This document shows, piece by piece, positions 1 through 11,301 of a stretch of DNA of 64,000 bases (within the stretch, counting starts at the first letter, position 1; each line of letters begins with the position of its first letter). The translations under genes and the position numbers were made by a program. The notes under the pieces were generated by a model that was not told the origin of the DNA, did no database searches, and saw only the letters and a list, made by a program, of their open reading frames with translations. The DNA comes from Chaetoderma sp. LZ-2023a (lineage: Eukaryota; Mollusca; Caudofoveata; Chaetodermatida; Chaetodermatidae): assembly GCA_034401795.1 (NCBI GenBank), contig CM067369.1, positions 137,838,496-137,902,495 of the forward strand, in the 5' to 3' direction.

Positions 1-640
1 CCACCAAACCGTTTATCTGACAGCTTTGAAAATTGCAAATTTGTGATCAGAATACCAAAAAAAACCTATATAAAACCAATTTCTGCCTCAAAATCCATCA
101 AATAAAAAAATCCAATATGGCCACCAAACATGCTGTATTTTGATTGGCCGACTGCACCATATTTTTTGACGGATTAACTTCCCTTGAACAAACTTTAATG
201 GCCTTTAGTCCCTAATCATATCCGCCAAATTTCGGCGTGATCCCTTCAGCGGTTCGGGAGAAGAAGTCGTTTTCTCTAAAACTAGGTCAACCAAAATGGC
301 CGCTGAACCATTTGGCCAATTAAGTTCCCTTGAACAAACTTGGTTCAGCTCTTGCCCTAGATCATATTTCATGGGATTTGCTTCGATCCACCAAGCGGTT
401 TCGGAGAAGAAGATTTTTAAAGACATTTCCTAAAATCGGCCGAAATCCAAATTGCGACCGGCCAAATTGGTTGATCGGCTTCGTTTGAACAAACTTGGAT
501 CCCTATGCCCTAAGGATACTTCCTGCCACAGATAACTTATATCGGCCTAGTGGTTCTTGAGAAGAAGTCGTTTAAAGGAAAAAGTTGACGGATGGACAGA
601 CGGACGGTCGCCATGGCATAAGCTGGCATTCTGGCCAGGT
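1..640 (-). repeat. Dispersed repeat opening with AGCTCACCTGG, copy 1
   Basis: Read on the minus strand, this begins with a short palindrome around AGCTCACCTGGCC near 640. It runs through a GCTTATGCCATGGCGACCG block and then through several diverged monomers, each containing AAGTTTGTTCAA and GGCCA. A second copy lies at 41,755-42,620 in the opposite orientation and aligns block for block. No coding capacity is evident; short open frames here are incidental. The window edge probably cuts the copy. Similar repeats are, from memory, common in mollusc genomes, but I cannot confirm that here. Confidence 0.75.
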
Positions 641-1051
641 GAGCTAATAATACATCTGGAGCATGCCAGCCGACGGTTGCACGTACGTATTATGCAATGG
701 TTTATAATTGAACAGTCCGTTGTTGATGCATAACGTGTAGCGAGACTAGTTCCCGGCCTATGTAGTAATGCTAGCGGAAATACAACGGAAGTTTGTCTCT
801 GACACATGCGCTGTCGCTTATTTATAGAATTTGACAGACAGATGTTATCAATCCTTTAGATGTTTGAAAATGCTAAATTCTGTTGTAAATAGCATGCTTC
901 ATATAAAAAAGTTGTTGAAACTTTTGTTTTACACGATCAGAGATAACTACCATTCTGGGCTTTGTCACTTACGCGACCATTTTTTCGTTCACCGTAATTT
1001 TACTTCACGTAACCGACACGCGAACGAAACGATCGTTCGCACCAAATTTTG
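641..1051. other. Intergenic, no gene seen
   Basis: Nothing recognisable lies between the repeat and the minisatellite. Short open frames have no domain or codon signal. Confidence 0.5.
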
Positions 1052-1505
1052 AGGGCTGCTACTCTGGCTGCCTGATTGCTTGCCCTGCCCTGGCTGCCTG
1101 TCCTGACTGCCCTGCTATGGCTGCCTGTCATGCCCTGACTGACTATCTTCCCTGGCTGCCTGCCTTCCTGTCCTCCCCTGGCTGCCTGATTGCATGGCTG
1201 CCATGCCATGCCCTTGCTGCCTGCCTGCTCTGATCTGGCTGTCTGATTACCTGCCATGTCCTGACTGACTGCCAACACTGGCTGGCTGCCTGACTGCCTT
1301 CCCTGGCTACCTGATGCCTGCCATACCCTGGCTGCCTGCCTGCCCTCCCCTGGCTGCCTGATTGCCTGCCTGCTCTCCCTTGGCTGCGTGATTGCCTGCC
1401 TGCCTGCCCTGCCCTTGCTGCCTGATCGCTTGCCCTGCCATGGCTGCCTGATTGGGGGTAATACTACATAGTGCACCGGTCCTGCCCTGGCTTCCGGCCT
1501 GAGTG
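1052..1505. repeat. CTGCCTG-type minisatellite
   Basis: A degenerate tandem array is built from CTGGCTGCCTG, ATTGCCTGCC and CTGCCCT words, with monomers of roughly 25-35 bp. Its composition is C/T-rich on the plus strand and differs sharply from its surroundings. The minus-strand open frame across it encodes only Q/S/R/G-rich low-complexity sequence and is a by-product of the repeat. Confidence 0.85.
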
Positions 1506-2785
1506 GTTTGTTTGACTGATGTTTATTTATGGATAATATGATAAACAAAATTATACTCTGTTTGGGATAATTCCTTTATCAATGAATAGCGCAATCTACG
1601 CTCACGTACTACATTGAATGATTACATTAGGTAGCTTAATAGTGCCTTTAGGAGACTAGAGAATTACATAGTGTTAAATTGGGAATATTAGAACAATGAA
1701 ATTGTAAAACCCAAGTATGCGTAGTACCATACACACAAACTATATAGGCCTAACTATGAAGCTGGTGTACGTGTGTAGGCCTACGGTGTCAGTCTCACGT
1801 AATCGCTGACATTACATAGACTTAAAAATAAGCATATTGTAATTGTACTTCTAAAATACATATAATAACCCCATTTATTTATTGAATTTATGCAAAATAC
1901 ACTAGTGTGAATCCACTTTTAATCGGAACAGCGAGTTAATGGGCCGAATTGGCACCGCGGCGAATGCGCTTGACCGCGTTGTTTTCCACCTCCAGTTGCA
2001 TAAATATTATTTGATTTTCTAATTCTGCTGCATAAATATCTTGATACGATTCCATATCAAGCTGTCGCTAAGAAGTTCATACATAAGAACACCATAAAAC
2101 ATGCATGGATGAGGAGGAAAATTCGTAGCGTAGCATTCATAACCGCAGAGCTGTCAGACTCAAGAGATTTGTTTATGTGCTTTGACCTTTGACATTACCC
2201 ATAATTCTTTGCGACGCCATAACTCCGAGGTAGCTTATTTCATGATAGTTTACTGTTTTAAGTGTTTAGTTGGGGTGAATCGTTCCGATGTAAAATAAAA
2301 TCCACATTGATTGAAAAGGCAAAAAGGCATACGCCGCATAGGGTCGAGAAATCTGTTACATATCTCATATTTAGATTTTACCCATGACATATTATTTATT
2401 AGAGGATATAACATCTAACAAAGACAAGAAAAAATTTATATTTTTCTCTTCGTCGAAAACTGGTATCGCATTAAATACCGTTAGCTTCGTAGGCGACCTG
2501 TTACAATCCGCTGACTTCGACTTTATTTGTTACATTATTTGCAATACCATCTTTCTATAGTACAACCACCTCTCGTAATAATACACATTAAACCTGAAAC
2601 TTCAAGTTTATTGACCACATAACAAAAACATAAACAAATGTCAATTCCTCAGTCATGACGTCATCACTTCTTAAAGTCGTCAATATTTTCATAGATATAT
2701 ATATATATATAGTATCAATGAATATTTTACTGTTACACAATCTCGACATCGAAGGTCAATTAGGTCGGGATCCAGTCTATTTCCA
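1506..2785. other. Intergenic AT-rich stretch, no gene seen
   Basis: AT-rich DNA with no supported gene, tRNA or transposon termini. A short (AT)n run lies near 2,695-2,711. Confidence 0.5.
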
Positions 2786-2789
2786 ACCT

Positions 2790-2950
2790 AATGTTCGGAA
2801 ATATCAAAGAGGTACCCGCTTAGCACGATTACATCGTCCACTGTTATTCCTGGTATATGTAAACGACATTCCAGACGATATTCAAAGCAACGTCAAAATG
2901 TTTGCAGATGACACAAAACTCTAGCCCCACATTAAAGACTTTACCAGTGA
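2790..2950 (+). pseudogene. LINE reverse-transcriptase fragment
   Basis: The plus-strand translation contains PLLFLVYVNDIPDDIQ and, about ten residues on, FADDTKL. These are the motif 4-5 region of a non-LTR retrotransposon reverse transcriptase, including the catalytic FADD. The stretch just before has lost about two motifs: RGTRLARL stands where the usual VPQGSVLGP would be. A stop follows DDTKL and the fragment ends against the 3' end of the next LINE, which lies on the other strand. It is a dead remnant of a CR1-like element. Confidence 0.7.
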
Positions 2951-2960
2951 TTTACCAGTG

Positions 2961-2998
2961 ATTGCAGTCAAATACTTCAGTGTAGAAGTGACTGCAAT
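2961..2998. repeat. Perfect 10-bp-arm hairpin at LINE 3' end
   Basis: ATTGCAGTCA at 2,961-2,970 is matched by its exact reverse complement at 2,989-2,998 around an 18-nt loop. It lies just past the stop of the minus-strand LINE ORF2. In CR1/L2-type LINEs a 3' stem-loop is a known place for RT recognition, so this may be the element's own 3' signal. Confidence 0.5.
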
Positions 2999-3023
2999 TT
3001 TTGGGAGTTGGACGACCTTAGGT

Positions 3024-6000
3024 CTATATAAAACCCCGTGACTTGAAGAATGAGTCTAGATTGTTTTTTAATGTGTTTAATGTTGGAGCGTTAATTGCTT
3101 CTGTTGGTAGAGAATTCCATACATTAACCACTCTATTTGTGAAGAAATAGATCAAGTCGACAGGGTTGTTTGTAAAGTTTAAGTGCATGCCCCCTAGTGT
3201 GTGTAGATGCCATTGTGAAGAATTCATTTGGCTTAATGTGGTCCTGGTTAGAAAAAATTGTATGGACTTCTATCATGTCAGCTCGGATTCTCCTGGTTTT
3301 CAATGTTGTAAGATTTAGTTTCTGGAGACGTGTTTCATAAGGTATACTTGCTAAACCTGAGATCATGTGTGTCATCCTGTGTTGTACCCGCTCCAGTAAG
3401 TCTATGTCCTTTTGTAGGTGTGGGCACCAAAAGGGGATACAGTAGTCTAAGTGAGGTCTTACGAGGGATTTGTAAAGCTGGAGAATAACAGGTCGGGATT
3501 TATATTTTATTGTACGATATATCAGGCCTAGACCTTGGTTTGCTTTTCTTGACGCTACTTAACATTGTCTTGACACTTTCATTGATTGGTGAATCATTAT
3601 TCCCAAATCTTTTTCTTCAATGCTTTTTGCTAGTGTGTTGCTTCCCATTTTATAGCTATAGCACACGTTATTGTGTCCTAAATGTAAAACACTACATTTA
3701 TCTAAGTTAAAGAGCATCTGCCATTCTTGAGACCAGCTAAAAGTTCTGTGGAGATCTGCTTGGAGTTTAGGTGTACTTTCTTTGTTCAGAATTTCTTTAC
3801 CTAATCTAGTATCATCAGCAAATTTACCAATTTGGCTTGTAATGTTTTCTTCCATGTCGTTTATATAGATCAGAAATAAAATTGGCCCAAGGACCGATCC
3901 CTGAGGCACTCCACTCTTTACGCTTGTCCAGTTAGATTTCTGTCTATTTATTGCGACATGTTGTTTCCTATCTGATAACCAATTTGTAATCCATTGGAGT
4001 ATCTCCCCATCTATCCCATGAGATTTAATTTTCTTGCACATCCTCTGATGCGGGACCATGTCAAATGCCTTTGCAAAGTCTAGGTATATTATGTCAACTG
4101 GGTGTCCATTGTCTAATTGGGTAGTAACTTTATCAAAAAAGCAAAGTAGGTTTGTTAGTGTAGATAGGCCTTTCCTAAACCCATGTTGTGAATGGGTTAT
4201 TAAGTAGTTGTTCTCTAGGTGGGCAACGATTTGATTTCTGAGTAATGTTTCTAAGATTTTCCCTATACATGAGGTGAGACTGATCGAACTGTAGTTATTT
4301 GGCTAGTCCTTTCCCCATTTTTTAAAGATTGGCGTGATGTTGGCTAGTCTCCAATCCACAGGCACTCTTCCAGATCTAATCGATGTGATCATAATCTTGG
4401 ATATAGGGTCGGCAATTTCTTTTGAGGCTTCTCTCAGTACCCTAGGGTGTATATTGTCTGGTCCCGCTCCCTTATCTGGCTTTAAGTTAGCAAGGGCTTC
4501 CTCGACAAGGATGGCTGATATTTCTATGTTACACAGTCTGGTTTGTATATTGGTTTGCTTTGGAGTTGAGATGCTGCTTAAGTCTTCAGTCGTAAATATT
4601 GATGAAAAGTATTCATTTAATAGCTCAGCAATCTCGAATGTATCTAGAAGGATATTTCCTTCATTATCTGTTAGTGGTCCTACCCTATGTTTTGTTTTTA
4701 GTTTTTTCCTTACATAAGCATAAAAACTCTTGCTGTCTTGTTTAATTTTGTCTGATAGTTTCCTTTCAAATTTTGTTTTTGCATTTCGGCATGATGTTGT
4801 TGCCTCGTCGAGGGACTTTCTGTACATCTGATAAGTTATTGGTCCTCTGTTGTTTGAAAATTGTTTCCACTTTTTGTATTTTGTACGTACCTTTTTCAGT
4901 GCCAGGTGGTCCATCCATTGAGGTTTGTTTGATTTTTTCAGAGTTTTTGTAGGTATATGTTTTAGTAACTAGTCTATGGTAATTATTTTAAAAAATTTCC
5001 CAACATTTCTCGGAATCTTTATTCTGGAATAAATCACCCCATGAAATGAGGATTAGTTTGTTTTTTAGTGTTTGATAGTCCCCTTTGTTATAATCTCTAA
5101 TAGGCTTGATTTTTTCCTCGATTATAGTCTTTGTCACCAAGTCCCACACTATAATGGTATGGTCACTCCCTCCAAAGTGCTCACGTACTTCTAAGTTTTC
5201 AACCATGTTTTCTTCTGTTGTTAACACTAAGTCTAGAATTGCGGATTCTCTTGTAGAGGAGTGAACATATTGGTGTAGATAGTTGGAGTTCACAGTCTCT
5301 AAAAGTTTGGCGCCCATGGAAGAACTCGAATTGTAGTTTTCCCAATCAATATTGCGGTAATTGAAGTCACCCATGATCAGAACCAGGCCTCTCTTACTAT
5401 TTTCCTCTATACTTTTATTTAGCTTGTTGTTGTAGTCTTCAGTAGCATCTGGGTTTCGGTAGCATACACCAAGTAGTATTTTTTCTGTAGGCCCAAGCAT
5501 CAAATCACTCCATATGCATTCAATCGTATTGAAATTTAATTCAGAATCCAGCCGCACTAATGGTCTGTATTTGTCCTTTACATAAAGAATTATTCCACCA
5601 CCTTTGCCCTGTCTTTTCTAAAACATGTAAACCAATCCAGTGCCAGTTCAGAGTCTAAGTTGTGTGTATTTGCCCAGGTTTCAGTGAGCCCAATCACATC
5701 AGGTTCTAACAGGTGTGTGTATAATTCTAGTTCTTCCAGTTTGTTTATTAAACTTCGGCAGTTGACGTAGATACATTTTAGTTTAGGATTTGTGAGTTTG
5801 GAATTACTGCCAGGGGAACTCTCTGTATTTTGCTTGTCTATAAAATTTATTTGGTTGATCAAATGACCAATGTTTCTTAGTGGCTTTTTCTGACTATGTG
5901 TAGATTGTGTTTTATCATTATCGTTATTCGAGGTAATGGAAGGTTCAATTAAGAAATGGTTTTCTATGTCTTTGGATTCGTTTAATTCACCCGTAAGGAG

Positions 6001-6105
6001 CATAAAACGGTTTGGATTTGTTATGTCTCTGGCTTGACAAAGTAACTGATTTGGAAACGCTATGCATGTTATACCACTCGTATTTCTGGTAGCGGGCCTT
6101 GCCAA
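3024..6105 (-). pseudogene. LINE ORF2 (endonuclease + reverse transcriptase), frameshifted
   Basis: ORF2 of the minus-strand LINE. The endonuclease (EEP fold) starts with KCIYVNCRSLINKLEELEL and GLTETWAN. It continues after a one-base frameshift near 5,590 with GDFNYRNIDWENY and ends with FGGSDHTIIVWDL, where the SDH catalytic motif is intact. The RT follows with GPDNIHPRVLREA, YLDFAKAFDMVPH, SGVPQGSVLGPILFL and the catalytic FADDTR. The C-terminus keeps RRIRADMIEVHTIF and VVNVWNSLP, typical of the CR1 clade. Breaks lie near 4,920-4,985, 4,060-4,300 and 3,375-3,560. Such proteins nick the target and prime reverse transcription from the nicked DNA; this copy cannot make a whole protein. Confidence 0.85.
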
Positions 6106-6142
6106 AAATCCTGACCTTGGTGCAGTTTAGAATATAGGTAAC

Positions 6143-6512
6143 TTATGAAGTTGTCTGAAAGCAAACAGAGTCCATGATAGTTGTGATGGATGTGATGTCG
6201 ATACACCTCGTATTTTGTCTCTCGGTTTCTCTAGTGAACAAGTGTGTGTTCTCAATGTTCATGATATTTAAGTGGGTTGCCAAGGAATAAAGCATTGCAT
6301 TGAATTGGTAAACTTGGTCGTTTTCGTCTGTATCTCGCAAGGATGGACGGAGTAGCAAGGATGACACCAGGATCTGTGTGTCAGGTGAGATGTTTTTAAC
6401 TTTATCAATAAGGTTGTTGTAATCTTGAATCATCCCCTCAAGTTTGCGCTTACCAATATCATTAGAGCCAACATGTGTGATGATGGCATCATAATGATTG
6501 CATAAGAGATAA
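6143..6512 (-). pseudogene. LINE ORF1 remnant with SGNH/esterase-type domain
   Basis: The minus-strand translation gives YDAIITHVGSNDIG, then about 30 residues of linker, then ILVSSLLLRPSLRDTD. The GSND block is the conserved block III of SGNH/GDSL hydrolases, and VSSLLLRP matches the following strand. CR1/L2 LINEs are known to carry an esterase-like ORF1, and ORF2 lies directly downstream on the same strand, so this is ORF1 of the same element. Its N-terminus, including the block I serine, is missing past 6,515. Confidence 0.7.
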
Positions 6513-6517
6513 GAATC

Positions 6518-7283
6518 CAGACGACTCAGATAGTAAAAAATTACAAAACAACCTAAACTATCTTAATGGATGGTCAGACCAGTAAGAGCCTTTTAAAATT
6601 CAATGCCAGTAAATGCAAGAAAATGCACCTAGGTCATAATAATCAATTGCATAACTATACCATGAAAGACAAAAGCGAAACACATACACTGCAGATTACA
6701 ACGCATGAAAAAGATTTAGGAATCTGGATAAAAAAAATTACCGTACCCAACTATGCAGACTTTAAAAGCAGCAAATAAAGCCATGTATATCATGAGACAA
6801 ATCAAACGAGCATTCAACCACCTCGACCGAGAAACATTTCTTATTTTATACAAAACCTATGTCTGCCCACATCTAGAATATTGTGTACAAGCCTGGTCAC
6901 CATACCTTGTCAAAGACACCAACCACTTAGAACAAGTACAGCACCAATGCACCAAATTAGTAATACGATTACGAAACAAAACTTATGAAGAACGACTCAA
7001 AATACTTGGTCTACCAACTCTAAAATAACGCCGAGTCAGGGGCGACCTAATAGAAACATACACAATTATTACACAAAAAGAAAGCATTGATCCAGAACAA
7101 TTTTTTTCATTGGTAGCCTAAAGTTCTTCAAACCTCAATGTCGAACACAAATCAGGCAAAAAAATTTCAGTTACAGAATTGTGAACGAATGGAATAACCT
7201 ACCAGAAAATGTGATCAAATCAAAAACCGTAAATGCTTTTAAAACTGCTCTAGACACGTTTTGGAAGCAAACCCAGCAGTAGG
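6518..7283 (+). pseudogene. LINE RT C-terminal third, 5'-truncated
   Basis: The plus-strand translation contains FNASKCKKMHLGHNN, TTHEKDLGIWI, LYKTYVCPHLEYCVQAWSPY and, after a stop, RGDLIETYTII and a diverged VNEWNNLPE. This is the thumb and C-terminal segment of a CR1-type LINE, downstream of the FADD motif. At least two stops and two frameshifts are present. Its truncated 5' edge sits next to the broken 5' edge of the minus-strand LINE, so two LINE insertions are arranged 5' to 5'. Confidence 0.8.
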
Positions 7284-7289
7284 ATAGGG

Positions 7290-7960
7290 TATCATATTTC
7301 AAATGGACATAAAATAGGCAAAATGCTTAACTTCGTCCATCTCTGTAACTCTAACTCCAAAAATCATATCTATAGGGTAATATTCAGGATCCAAGATTCA
7401 AAATTATTAATTTCGTTCTTAATTAGTAAATATACATCACAGTTGGGCAGAGCCTATGAATTGATCGACCCCCTACACATAAAACAAGACATTACAATAT
7501 ATAAGGTGACAGCTGATACAAACATATACAGGTAATATAATAATAACGCCTGTATATGTGTAAACACAGGATGGTACAACATATATTTTTGTAACATTTT
7601 GTCATGATTGACCTAGAGTGTTTCTACATAAAAACGACCTTCATAATATATTTTGTAATTGTCTTTCATCTAGGATATATTTACTGTAGATACAGGGTTT
7701 TTAATATGGTATATTGTAAATTGTGGTGGGATGGGAGGAGATCGGGGCGTGCTCAACAATAACATAGCAGTAATAGAGTGAGAACGTTGTTAGTGGATAT
7801 GACTGTAGATAAGTATTTTGTAGTAGACTGTCGACATCTGATATGTCCACTGATCGAGAAAAGGAATATCAGATGAAGGTTCAAGCCAATTGAGATCTGA
7901 TAGGGACCATCTATTTCGGTTAATTTCATGCCTTTCAGCATGGTAAAGCTCTCCTAAATT
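7290..7960. other. Intergenic, no gene seen
   Basis: AT-rich DNA without coding signal. A small hairpin near 7,524-7,560 (ACATATACAGG and its complement) is the only structure noted. Confidence 0.45.
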
Positions 7961-7961
7961 T

Positions 7962-8177
7962 GTTAACATCTACCACTCTGATGGCAATATTCCATCTTCT
8001 ATTATATCTAAAGCAGAGAAACTGGCGCACAATATTCAGCAAATTTGGCGGTTGATGTTGCTGTTTATGACTGCAGCATCATCCTCAATCCTGCCTAGAG
8101 AATGTAGCACCAGTTCCTCTGCTTTATTTTGAACATTGATAACCCCGCCATCAGAGAGACAATGGCTAGGGTTAGGG
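7962..8177. mobile_element. MITE family M1, copy 1
   Basis: A non-coding element of about 215 bp. It starts with TTAAC and ACCACTCTGATGGCA and ends with the diverged inverse, CCATCAGAGAGAC followed by TAGGGTTA. Internally it has GATGTTGCTGT facing GCAGCATCATC, and AGCAGAGAAACTGG facing CCAGTTCCTCTGCT. The same order of blocks occurs at 19,537-19,737, 43,107-43,300 and 60,505-60,685, which defines a family. Confidence 0.65.
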
Positions 8178-8300
8178 AAGAAGCGGAATCATGAAACTTC
8201 GTCTATACCGAATATGTCCACTAGGAAGATGACATATGGCCCGGACAAAGATTTCTTGACTGATGTATAGATCATACACAGTCGCATCACATAATAACTT

Positions 8301-8303
<3 letters not shown>

Positions 8304-8364
<61 letters not shown>
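8304..8364. repeat. (AAT)n microsatellite
   Basis: About 20 uninterrupted AAT units. Confidence 0.95.
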
Positions 8365-8365
<1 letters not shown>

Positions 8366-8466
8366 GTCAGCTAGTTTTTTAGCCGAGTTTCTTATGGTAA
8401 GTATAGATTGATAAAATGCTTGAGATAGTTAAAACATTGGCGCAGAATTGGAATAGGTATGTTGGA

Positions 8467-8614
8467 TTGACACATACTGGCGGAAATTGTCCACTGCAGG
8501 TAAAGAGTAGCCTAGATATGAGATCTGGCTGCTATATGCTTGGCTTGACTCATACTGGCGGAAATTGTCCACTGCAGGTAAAGAGTAGCCTAAATATGAG
8601 ATCTGGCTGATATA
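8467..8614. repeat. 78-bp tandem duplication
   Basis: Two adjacent copies begin TTGACACATACTGGCGG (8,467) and TTGACTCATACTGGCGG (8,545). They differ at only a few positions over about 70 bp. The short open frames on both strands are repeated because the DNA is. Confidence 0.9.
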
Positions 8615-8639
8615 GGTTAGAAAAATGATTAGGTGTGAC

Positions 8640-9360
8640 ACTTTCGACCCATCTGGCCCATTCCTTTATTTCTCTTATCTATGCAATGTCTGGATATGTT
8701 GGGATGCGCCAGCCTGAAAGCCACTGCTGCATTAGTTTAAGCAGGAGGTTCCAGTCTACCCAGTCTCAAAGGATTCAGCATTGACCAGCTCACATATCGT
8801 GGATTAAAATGTATTGCTAGTGGCATGTGGAGCCTCTCCACTACCTGACCCACCAGTCTTATCTGCTAGACATGGGACTAACACCTTCAACCAGTTTGGT
8901 TAGGTTAAACACATTAAACCCATTAATCCTTTCACGACCTTTCAGACTACATATAGGATAAAGGATAGCACTGTGGACTCAGACTTATTCAGCCTCTATG
9001 TCAGTTGTGAATGAAACATAACACTCTTAAGACACTCGCATAGAGAAGGAGCTCATTTTTACTAGACATAAGCCACTGGCTTGTTAGTGTTTGTTGGTGT
9101 AGTATGCCTTCCTCAGTCTAATTCAGAAGATCTTTCTCTGGAGTAGATATCTTTGTTGTTTTTGAATGATTTGACCATTGTCGCTTAATTAGGTCTCCTC
9201 AAAACCGTCACTATATCAATTTCCATTCAATCACCATGACAACGACACTATCGAATTTAAACTCAACATAGTATGTCCAAGCATACTTATAAATCCATTT
9301 AACCTAAAGTCATCACAGGAATTCATACTCTCTGAGACCTATACTGACGATCAAGAAATT
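8640..9360. other. Intergenic, no gene seen
   Basis: No coding, RNA or transposon signature was recognised in this stretch. Confidence 0.45.
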
Positions 9361-9364
9361 ACTC

Positions 9365-11301
9365 TCCCCCAACCTAGATGTAACTATACTACAAAGTGAA
9401 TTTAACAAAGACTTGATTCAAAACAAAGACGCCATCTTCTTTTCGACTATGCACATCAATATAAGATAATTACCAAAAATGTATGACAAATTAAGCAATT
9501 TTATATATACTAGTGCAATTAAATTTAACATTATTGGAAACACTGGGACATGGATTAAAATTAACTCAGCACACAGCGTAATTGATATGCAAAGCTACAA
9601 ATTCCTGGAAAACCATGGGGCTAATAGGGGTAGGCATCTACATAAAAGAAAATATACAGTGTTATAAGAGAGCAGAACTGACAATAATGAAGACTTTTTT
9701 TTTATTGAAATACCTATGGAAAACGCTAAGAACAAAATTGTCGGTGTCATTTACAGTTCTCCAGAAAGTGATAAAGAACAATTCATAGAAACATTAGAAA
9801 CATTAGAAAAATGCTTTAAAACCATACACAAGGAGAATAAAACCGTTTATGTGTTGGGTGATTAAAACATTGATTTAGTTAGAGAAAATGAAACCACTGT
9901 TCAAGATTTTGTAAATTTATAAAGAACATTTGGATACTATCCATTCATCACAAAACCGACAAGATTAACTGAAAAAGGGCCTCTGTTATTGGCAATATTC
10001 TCTCAAATAACACTGCAAATCCCAAAACCCAATCCGGCATCTTTGTTGAAGACATGAATTCAGACCACTTACCAATCTACTGCATGGAAAATGAACAAGT
10101 TAGAACACAATTACTCGAAAAAGAGGAAACAACAAAGAGATTTTAGAAATGAGAACACAGAAATGTTTAAAAACAGTTTGGCAGACATACATTGGAATCA
10201 GATGACCAACTGCGACTCAGGTGAAGATGCCTACAATACATTCCACTATACATGTACTAATGCCTATGAAGCTGCATTTCAACTAAAACAATTAAGAAAC
10301 TTAAGCAAAATCCGACTAAACCTTGGCTAACAAGAGGATTGATAGCTGCCTGCCATAAGAAGAACAAGCTGTATTTCACCTTTATTAAGCATCCGACTAT
10401 GTACAATGGTGCTCAGTATATAGAAATAAACTGAACCAAATTATTAGAACAGCAAAAATAAACTATTGCCATTATACATTTGATAAGCAAAAAGATAATA
10501 TAAAAGAAACATGGAAATTAATTAAATCACTAATGAATAAACAAAAAAGCAGTTTGCAAACAGCATGGTTTATTAGCAATAACACAATTATAACAAATAA
10601 AAATGTGAATATTTTATTAAGATTGGACCTAACCTATCAGAGAAAATGTAATCCAGTTCAGACAAAAATATACAAGACCATTTGTCAGGCAGCTACCAAC
10701 ACTCAATGTTCCTAACACCAACAGATGGAGTAAAAATCTATAAACTCTTGATGTGAATTAACCTGACTAAAAGTGCAGATATTGACAACTTTAAATGGAA
10801 AATCTTTAAACATTGTATAACACAAATGCTTACCCCACTAAATCACATCTGCAATCTGACTTTACTAACTACAGACCAGTTATTTAAATAAATATTCAAT
10901 TATCTACAACTCTCAGTATGGTTTCAGAGAAAAACACTCGATCTACTATGCTTGCCATTGTGGATATGATAGCAAAAATATCTGAGTCTTTGAAAAATAA
11001 AGAACATACACTCAGTGTGTTCCTGGATCTTTCTAAAGAATTCAGCACTATTGGCTATGAAATCTTATTGAAGAAAACAATCACATTACAATATAAGAGG
11101 CATCGCTCTGGATTGGATTCAAAATTATTTGACTCACAGGATACAATGTGTTCAATTTAATGGCGCTATTTCAGGAAACAAAAAATTAGTCTGCAGTGTA
11201 CCTCATGGTTCATTCCTTGGACCTCTGCTGTTCTTACTATGCATGAATGATTTACCCAATGCCACTAACCAACTTTCATGGATACTATTTTCAGATGATA
11301 C
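9365..11301 (+). pseudogene. Jockey-like LINE ORF2, 5' part (endonuclease and RT palm)
   Basis: Frames shift often, but the order is clear. SEFNKDLI and DKLSNF near 9,390-9,510 are the start of the endonuclease. VGVIYSSPES (about 9,740) and VYVLGDxNIDL (about 9,860) follow. The RT shows SVFLDLSKEFS (about 11,020), VPHGSFLGPLLFLLCMNDLP (about 11,200) and SDDT (about 11,290). The element carries many stops. It is interrupted at 11,302 by a separate insert and resumes near 13,105; about 60-75 residues expected after SDDT are missing, so the insertion was accompanied by a deletion or the copy was already deleted. Confidence 0.75.

Larger units (their letters stand above)
2955..6515 (-). mobile_element. 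CR1/L2-like LINE, nearly complete, degraded
   Basis: The element reads right to left: an SGNH-type ORF1 remnant (6,143-6,512), endonuclease (about 4,990-6,105), reverse transcriptase (3,400-4,914) and a conserved C-terminal tail (3,024-3,375). Order and motifs match CR1/L2-group non-LTR retrotransposons. ORF1 breaks off near 6,515, where a second LINE on the plus strand starts, so the 5' end is lost. Several frameshifts and stops make it inactive. Confidence 0.85.

Noticed and set aside
1000-1548. 182-codon minus-strand frame rich in Q, S, R and G
   Set aside because: It is the translation of the CTGCCTG minisatellite, with no start context or conserved motif.
2955-6515. Host AP-endonuclease or esterase genes
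   Set aside because: The endonuclease and SGNH-like parts are followed by RT on the same strand in LINE order.
8467-8614. CRISPR-like or satellite array
   Set aside because: Only two units, no spacers, eukaryotic context.
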